From contig NC_133101.1 in assembly GCF_022965805.1 (NCBI RefSeq), positions 43,747,642-43,811,641 of the forward strand: DNA of 64,000 nucleotides, written 5' to 3'. The translations under genes were made by a program, and so were the position numbers. Within the stretch, counting starts at the first letter, position 1. Each line of letters starts with the position of its first letter. This DNA is from Primulina eburnea (lineage: Eukaryota; Streptophyta; Magnoliopsida; Lamiales; Gesneriaceae). Under the pieces are notes generated by a model. It searched no databases. It was given only the letters and a program-made list of their open reading frames with translations, and was not told the origin of the DNA. Shown in pieces: positions 58,212-64,000 of the stretch.

Positions 58212-60994
58212 TGAAACGTCTGCCTTTCTTAATGTTTAAAAAGTACTAGAAATTTTTTTTACAACCCAATTTTCGAAAATAAGCATAACCTCATGAAAAT
58301 ATTTTTATAAAATATTTTAAAATAAAGCATCAATCCACTAGAATTTTAAATAAAATCCCATAGAAGTAGTCAAACATTTTACCAAGCCTAAAAAGAAATA
58401 AACGTGAAATCTAATATCCTCTCAAAAATCACTCTAAAGCATAAATAAATGGTCTTAAGATCTTTTAACGTAAAATCGTAACCAAAATCATAAGTGCGGA
58501 AAATAGTAGAGGCGCTGGCCCTCGGGTTGTGTGTACCGTCAGTCCAGCCAAATCAAGCATCAAGACCTCCCTCAACCTCACCTGCATCCATCACACCTAG
58601 TGAGTCTAGAGACTCAACACACCATAATCTTGATAGAAAATATACATTAAAACACATGCAACAGTGAAAATACTTTTACGTAAAGATAGCTTTTCATTAT
58701 ATGCATAATATAAACCTTAACATTTTTCCTCAATCATAACATGACGTTAAACCTTTTTCATGATCATAAACATTATCCTTTCCTTTATTGAATTCAGATC
58801 GTTAATTGTGACTTTCCTCAATCCTCAAAAGTCGATGGCACCATCTACATGAAACCACAATACTGGACGGCGGGGACATCAGCGACACAAGATCGTCAAC
58901 TGAGTCTTGGCCTATCCTCAATCATATCCTCATATTCACAATTACTTCGCTTTTATCAATGTTTTCATTTTTCATCACTTTATAAAATCATGCATAAATA
59001 TCGTTTTCTTTTGAAACCAAGCATGCACCATAAATTTTAAATGTCAATCTTTAATCATAAAATTCCATGGACATTTAAAATCATAATTCAACCTTTAAAA
59101 ATAATCATAATAGCATAAAAACAACATTTAGAGCACTGCCATGACCTTTACTAATTTTAGGTGTAAAAATACTGTTTTACCCCTAAACGTAAAATTCCCC
59201 GACTTTGACTTTTTCTTGAATTCATTGACTCTAACATGTCCCAAATAAATGTTTAAGCTTAAATTAAAATCCCCATAATTTTATTTAGCTTAAAAACTAG
59301 GCTTTTCAATTAATCTTTAATTAATCGTTTTGACGGTGTTTTAATCCCGAAAAAATCCCAAACTTTAGAATAAAATTCATAAACTTAAACTTAGACTTTT
59401 GATATTATTTTGGCCCTTATGAATCATGGATCGGCCCCCGTGATCCATGTTTCAAATATTTTTGCATTAAAAACCCTAACATGACACATAAATTTCAATC
59501 CCGAGCCAACTTTCGATTTTCACGAGTTACCCCCGAACCATGTTGATCCAAAACTTGACCAACATTCCAAAGTACCCTACTGGACACTTAGTTAACTAAG
59601 AAACCCTTCCCAAAGCCAAAAACATGACCCCTTCACTGCCCCTAATTCTGGCCGAGAGTTGCACTTGGGGTGAACTCTATCTTTGTGCACCTAGGGACCT
59701 AGCCGTCTACCCACCACCCCAACCGACCCCCAGTGCACCTTCCTAGGAACCTAATGAGTCATTCTAACCCAGCCCATGAACCCTGGACCGAGCCTCCCTC
59801 CCCCTGCAAGTCGCGCACTCGCCTGCGCAAACCTGCACCAATTCTCAAGCAAGGACTCCTCCCAGCCCTCCTATTCCGAGTCCTAGCTTGGCTAGGACTG
59901 TCCCCTAGGCACAACCAAACCCTAAGCCAACCGTGAACCCAAGCCCTGACCTGCACTCCCTTGGAACATGAAAGCCGAACCGCCTAAGCTTCATGACAGA
60001 AAAAAAACGTTTTTTTTTTAGTTGCTTGTGGTGTGCTGTTTTCGTTGGTTAGGACCCTTTTAAAAACGTTCATAAACTTCATTTGTTCATCACCTATGAT
60101 CATGGCAGCCTTTGGACGATATAAAACATGGATTTACAACATAGGATCATGAGTTACCTCTTGTGCATGCCAAAATTTCGAAAATACAGAAATAAATTTC
60201 ATGCTCTTCATGTATGCAATATTTAAAACAATATTATGATACGATGGATGAGAAAAGGAGATGTATGGCGTGCCTTTGCGTTATATACGCACGAAATAAC
60301 GTCGACGACCAAGAACGGAGTGGAAACCTTGGCTTGATTCCCTTTTGCACCTTCGGAATTCTCTCCCTATGTGATGTGTGTGTGCCGTGGGGTCTTGAGA
60401 GGGGTGGGGAGAGTTTTTCTTTTTTCTGAAATTGAGAGTGGGAGGCAGAATGGTCTTGCAAGTGTAGGGTTTAGGTGTTTAAATATATTAAATACACTAA
60501 TTAAATTACTCAATAGGCTTTAGGCCTATCATGCTTTTAAATTAAGCCCATTAGTTTTAATTAGGATTTAATAAATTTTAACCAAGTTTTTGTTTAAATA
60601 AATTTGTGAATTTAAATAGTCAGGTTGCAAAAAAGCTCGCATATTTTGTTGAAAAATCAATCACCGATAAAAATTACGTCCCGGCGTATAAAATCACTTT
60701 AAAACCCCTTATTTTCAAAAATATGAAAAACCATCAACCATATTTTAAATAATTAAAAATAATTATTTAATAAAAACATTTTACGTTTTCAACCCTCGGC
60801 CTCCGTTCCTCGATCGCAACTTGAATATTCCTTAAAAATACAATTTTATGCATGATGATAATAAAATCCTATTTAACATAAAAACATGTATGTCACATAA
60901 TCAATTTGCAATTAAAATTAATTAATTACTTATTTTTCATATTTCCTAGATTTGTATGCAGTTGGATTACGTCGTCATAGTTTTGGACCTTATA
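58212..60994 (-). mobile_element. Solo LTR (family S) in copia pol
   Basis: 2783 bp starting TGAAACGTCTGCC. The far end is GGACCTTATA, where the expected terminal CA has become TA. AGAAC flanks both sides (58207-58211 and 60995-60999), and removing one copy with the LTR restores the copia reading (YPKSS then VGYYFYHP). It is a third copy of the family at 48720 and 49434. Confidence 0.88.
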
Positions 60995-61722
60995 AGAACT
61001 CTTTGGATATCATACAAAGTAGCACAAAATGGATCTACTATCCAATTTTTCTCCCACTGTCTGTTTCATGTAAGCAGGACATCCCCATATTTTCAAGTAA
61101 GAATATTTAGGATTTTTCCCATTCATATCTCATATGGTGTTTTATCCACTGCTTTTGTATGGACATTATTCAACAACATTGCCGCAGTTTTCACAAAGCC
61201 CAAAAACGATGTAGGCAATTCGGTGAATCCCATCATGGATCGAACCATGTCCATCAAAGTTTGATTACGACGTTTAGAAACAACATTCAATTGTGGTGTT
61301 GCTGGTGGAGTCCACTGTGAGAGAATCTCATTCTCTTTTAGATAACTCAAAAATTCAGCACTCAAGTATTCTCCACCTCGATCAGATCGAAGTGTCTTAA
61401 TACTCATTTCTAGATGTTTTTCTGCTTCAGATCTGAATTCTTTGAACCTTTCAAATGCTTCAGATTTTTGTTTCATCAAATAAACATACCCATACCTCGA
61501 ATGGTCATCGGTAAAGGTAATGAAGTAGGATTGCCCATATTTTGTGCTAACACTTAGTGGGTCACAAACATCTGCGTGGATCAAATCCAGTAGACCATGC
61601 GCACGTTCCACGTTTCCATTGAATGAACTCTTGGTCATTTTTCCTTTTAGACATGACTCACAAGTAGGTAGAGAATTTATGTCTGACAAGTCAAACATGC
61701 CTTCTCCCACAAGCTTGAGCAT
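60995..61722 (-). pseudogene. Copia integrase, partial
   Basis: On the minus strand: CESCLKGKMTKSSF (GAG_pre-integrase Cys pair), then the integrase core with HADVCDP, TFTDDHSRYGYVYLM (catalytic Asp) and LRSDRGGEYLS. Next comes a divergent PQLNVVSKRRNQTLMDMVRSMM segment where the conserved Glu of N-G-x-x-E-R is changed (NVVSKRRN), then KTPYEI followed by a stop. The missing Glu would disable catalysis even without the frame breaks. Confidence 0.9.
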
Positions 61723-61953
61723 CCTTCCTTAGGAAATATGACATAGTCCAGCATATCATATTTGTGCGGGATTTGTATCTTATATTTTTATTTTGTTTTT
61801 TGTTGTTTTTGTATGCGCTTGGATATTGTTCAACAGATATATTTTAATTTTAAGTTATAGATATCGTTTGTTAATTCTTCGGTTCCAATCAAACATTCAT
61901 TCTTGTATAAATTTCAAACACCTTTAGCAAAAACACAATAATAACCATCCCTA

Positions 61954-62217
61954 TCAAGCATAGAAATAGAAAATAATGTTTTTAACCAATTCAGGAACAT
62001 ATAAAACGTCTCTCAAAAACAACTTACAATCATTGTTTAAAATTAAAGTAACGTCTCCAATGGCAGTGGCAACAACCCTTGATCCATTTCCTAGTCTTAG
62101 AAATGTTTCACTATATCTAAGCATCTTGCTTCTTCCCATCACCTACAAACCATTGCATAGATGAGAACCACATCTGGTATCCATTACCCAAAAAGAGGAA
62201 TTAATAGAAACATTAAC
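61954..62217 (-). pseudogene. Copia protease and start of GAG_pre-integrase, broken
   Basis: The minus strand reads FWVMDTRCGSHLC, where copia proteases have a DTG or DSG catalytic triad, so Gly has become Arg. After one stop the frame continues RLGNGSRVVATAIG and LRDVLYVPELVKNI, typical of the segment after protease. From 61740 to 61950 similarity is lost in AT-rich sequence. Truncated upstream at 62217 by the next LTR. Confidence 0.8.
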
Positions 62218-64000
62218 TGTGGGGGCCCGTGCTCCTGATTAATATTTAATTACCAAACAGCAGGATTTATTAATGTAAACAGCGAAAGCGATTAAAAAAA
62301 ATTTCCATTTTGGGCCTACAGAAATTTCGGCATGACCTATTCGTAAATAGGACATCCCAAAAATCAAAACATCACAAACAACATTTATATACTCGAAATA
62401 AAGTCATAACAGCAATTCACAAACCTATAGCCGCACTGGCCAGGACTAAACACATGCAGAGCCAGCAAGGCTCGATCACACAACTATCAATTCAAAACAT
62501 CGTAAAAGTAACAGTACAGCTACACGGGGCATCTCCCCGGTAAATGTATGACTTAATGACATAATATCTGGGAACTCGCAACAAAAATCCAACTACTGGG
62601 CACCGCTACCTGACGCTCCACCAGACGCGTCAAATCCTCCTGGATAATCTGCTATGGCATCAAAAACAACCACAGCATAACAGAAAAGATGGGTCAGGCC
62701 CCAGTACGACGAACCAGTAAAATTATGACAATTATAACTGACGTGAAATAAAATCAAGTAAAATGCAATGAAATGCAATGCAATGCGTGTCGGTAACAAT
62801 GAAATAACGGATACCAAAACGGAGTCCAAATGAAACGCATCAGCAACAAGAACAGTGGCCACCCGTGCCAGGAATGCAGCAACGTAATATCATGTCACCG
62901 CTCATCCATGCACGTAGCATCGAGGGTCCGGTAGCGACCCGGTCAGTCCTCGAGCAGTCATCAGGAGAGTGCTAATCCTAGCACTCGTTCCATCGATAAG
63001 ATGTCAGGAGTGATCTATCCTATCACTCGCATCCATAGATGACGCAACATCTCAACAGATCAGCAATGATAGCAATCGACGGAGTCAAGGCTCGAAATGC
63101 TATGTATCAACTCAAATAAATGCATGAATGCAATCACGTATTCACAGAGGCACATAAAGCACGCCACAACTCATTACAAAATACTTAACGTCATTCCACA
63201 TCGCTATAGACGTCATAAGAAAACGGTTCATACGTACCTCAACTGATAACTAATTTACCACCCAAATATATTAAGGATTTCTCGCAGAATTCAATCCTGT
63301 GGCAAATAATACATTTCATATCAAATTCCATTTATTTTTCCAATATTCACTAATTTAGCCTAAAATTCCAAAAATCCATAATTTAGGCTTTACAATTTCT
63401 AAAACTCATCGCAAAGTCAAATATAATGATTTATTTAACTTAAAGCTCTCAATATTGGACAACTTGAACTTTCGAAAATTCGATCATATCGAATCTGAAA
63501 TTTTTCGATATTTACTAGGAATTTCCAAAATGTTCATTTTTTATTTCTAATGCAATAAACACATCCCAATAACGATTTAACATCCCAAATTAATAGGCTA
63601 AATTCGAAATATTATCTAAATAAATTCCGAAAATTAGCTTAATACCTCCAATCAACTCCGATATAGCACCTACAATCAATAATCCAATATATATTAGTTA
63701 TTGGAACTCAATTGAATTAAAATGCCCAAAATTCGAAACCCTAAAATCGTAATTCTACCTCTGAAATTTCGAAAATTTCTTAAAGCTTCGCATTTAAGCT
63801 TCAAACAACATAACCCAAGCTTCCTTCCAACTTTTCCGGCGAAAAACAGGCGGCGGTCTTCGACAGGTTTTCGGACGACGCGATTTTTCTTAGCAAAACT
63901 GGTATCAATGGATAGCTCTCGTCGAGAGGATTTCGAATATGTATTTAGTTCAATTTTTGGGCAAGCGGAACGGCCACAATCGACGAAATAAATTTCGAAA
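62218..64000 (-). repeat. Gypsy LTR, truncated by the window end
   Basis: The plus strand starts TGTGGGGGCCCGTGC, resembling the element A LTR start (TGTGGGGACCCGG), and cuts into the copia protease. At least 1.78 kb long with no LTR end in view. Open frames at 62310, 62593 and 63722 show no domain and are probably chance. Solo or full-length status cannot be told. Confidence 0.6.

Larger units (their letters stand above)
55390..62217 (-). mobile_element. Ty1/copia element, 5' end lost to a gypsy insertion
   Basis: Minus order from high to low coordinates: protease, integrase, reverse transcriptase, RNase H, polypurine tract (AAGTGAGAGAT at 56371-56381), 3' LTR (55390-56369). Gag and the 5' LTR are not seen because a gypsy LTR starts at 62218. 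The 3' LTR starts with TGTA preceded by TCCTA; the partner duplication is outside the window. Interrupted by the solo LTR 58212-60994. Frames are heavily broken. Confidence 0.85.

Overview
This window is nuclear DNA from a flowering plant. It holds one intact host gene, a pectinesterase/pectinesterase inhibitor with a single GT-AG intron. Almost everything else is retrotransposon. The mix (Athila and chromodomain Tekay/Del-type Ty3/gypsy elements, Ty1/copia, a plant L1-type LINE, a CACTA remnant, tRNA-iMet and tRNA-Asp type primer sites) fits a eudicot. A lamiid asterid is my guess, and nothing here proves it. There are no rRNA genes, tRNA genes, CRISPR arrays or prokaryotic genes.

Layout. 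1-3276: left-truncated Athila-like element on the minus strand (broken gag, tRNA-Asp primer site, 1.47-kb LTR). 3277-4092: intergenic. 4093-6217: pectinesterase gene on the minus strand. 6218-8011: AT-rich intergenic DNA with two (AT)n microsatellites. 8012-9887: solo LTR with a ten-copy GC-rich stem-loop motif. 10590-45824: a nest of insertions, mostly dated by matching 5-bp target-site duplications (TSDs). A plus-strand solo LTR holds a copia solo LTR, which holds a LINE, which holds a 30-kb Tekay-type element (13512-43410). The first LTR of that element was hit twice, by gypsy element A (13768-24414) and by a coding-free element B (24851-32874). Element A carries a further solo LTR inside its polyprotein frame. 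45825-48372: a decayed gypsy LTR with a CACTA-like fragment. 48373-55389: a scrap of gypsy pol split by a solo LTR that is itself split by a solo LTR of the same family. 55390-62217: a minus-strand copia element with dead RT and protease motifs, interrupted by a third solo LTR of that family. 62218-64000: start of another gypsy LTR that leaves the window.

The most interesting signal is architectural. Unrelated LTR families (Athila, element A and its relatives, element B) carry the same kind of array in the LTR: short GC-rich inverted-repeat or stem-loop units repeated about every 62-74 bp, separated by a TCTGT/ACAGA block. In two LTR groups the array sits just upstream of a TATA-like run. A second shared block, a near-palindrome GAGTCTTTAGACTC beside GCAGGTGA, occurs nine times in gypsy LTRs here. 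No coding system other than transposons was found.
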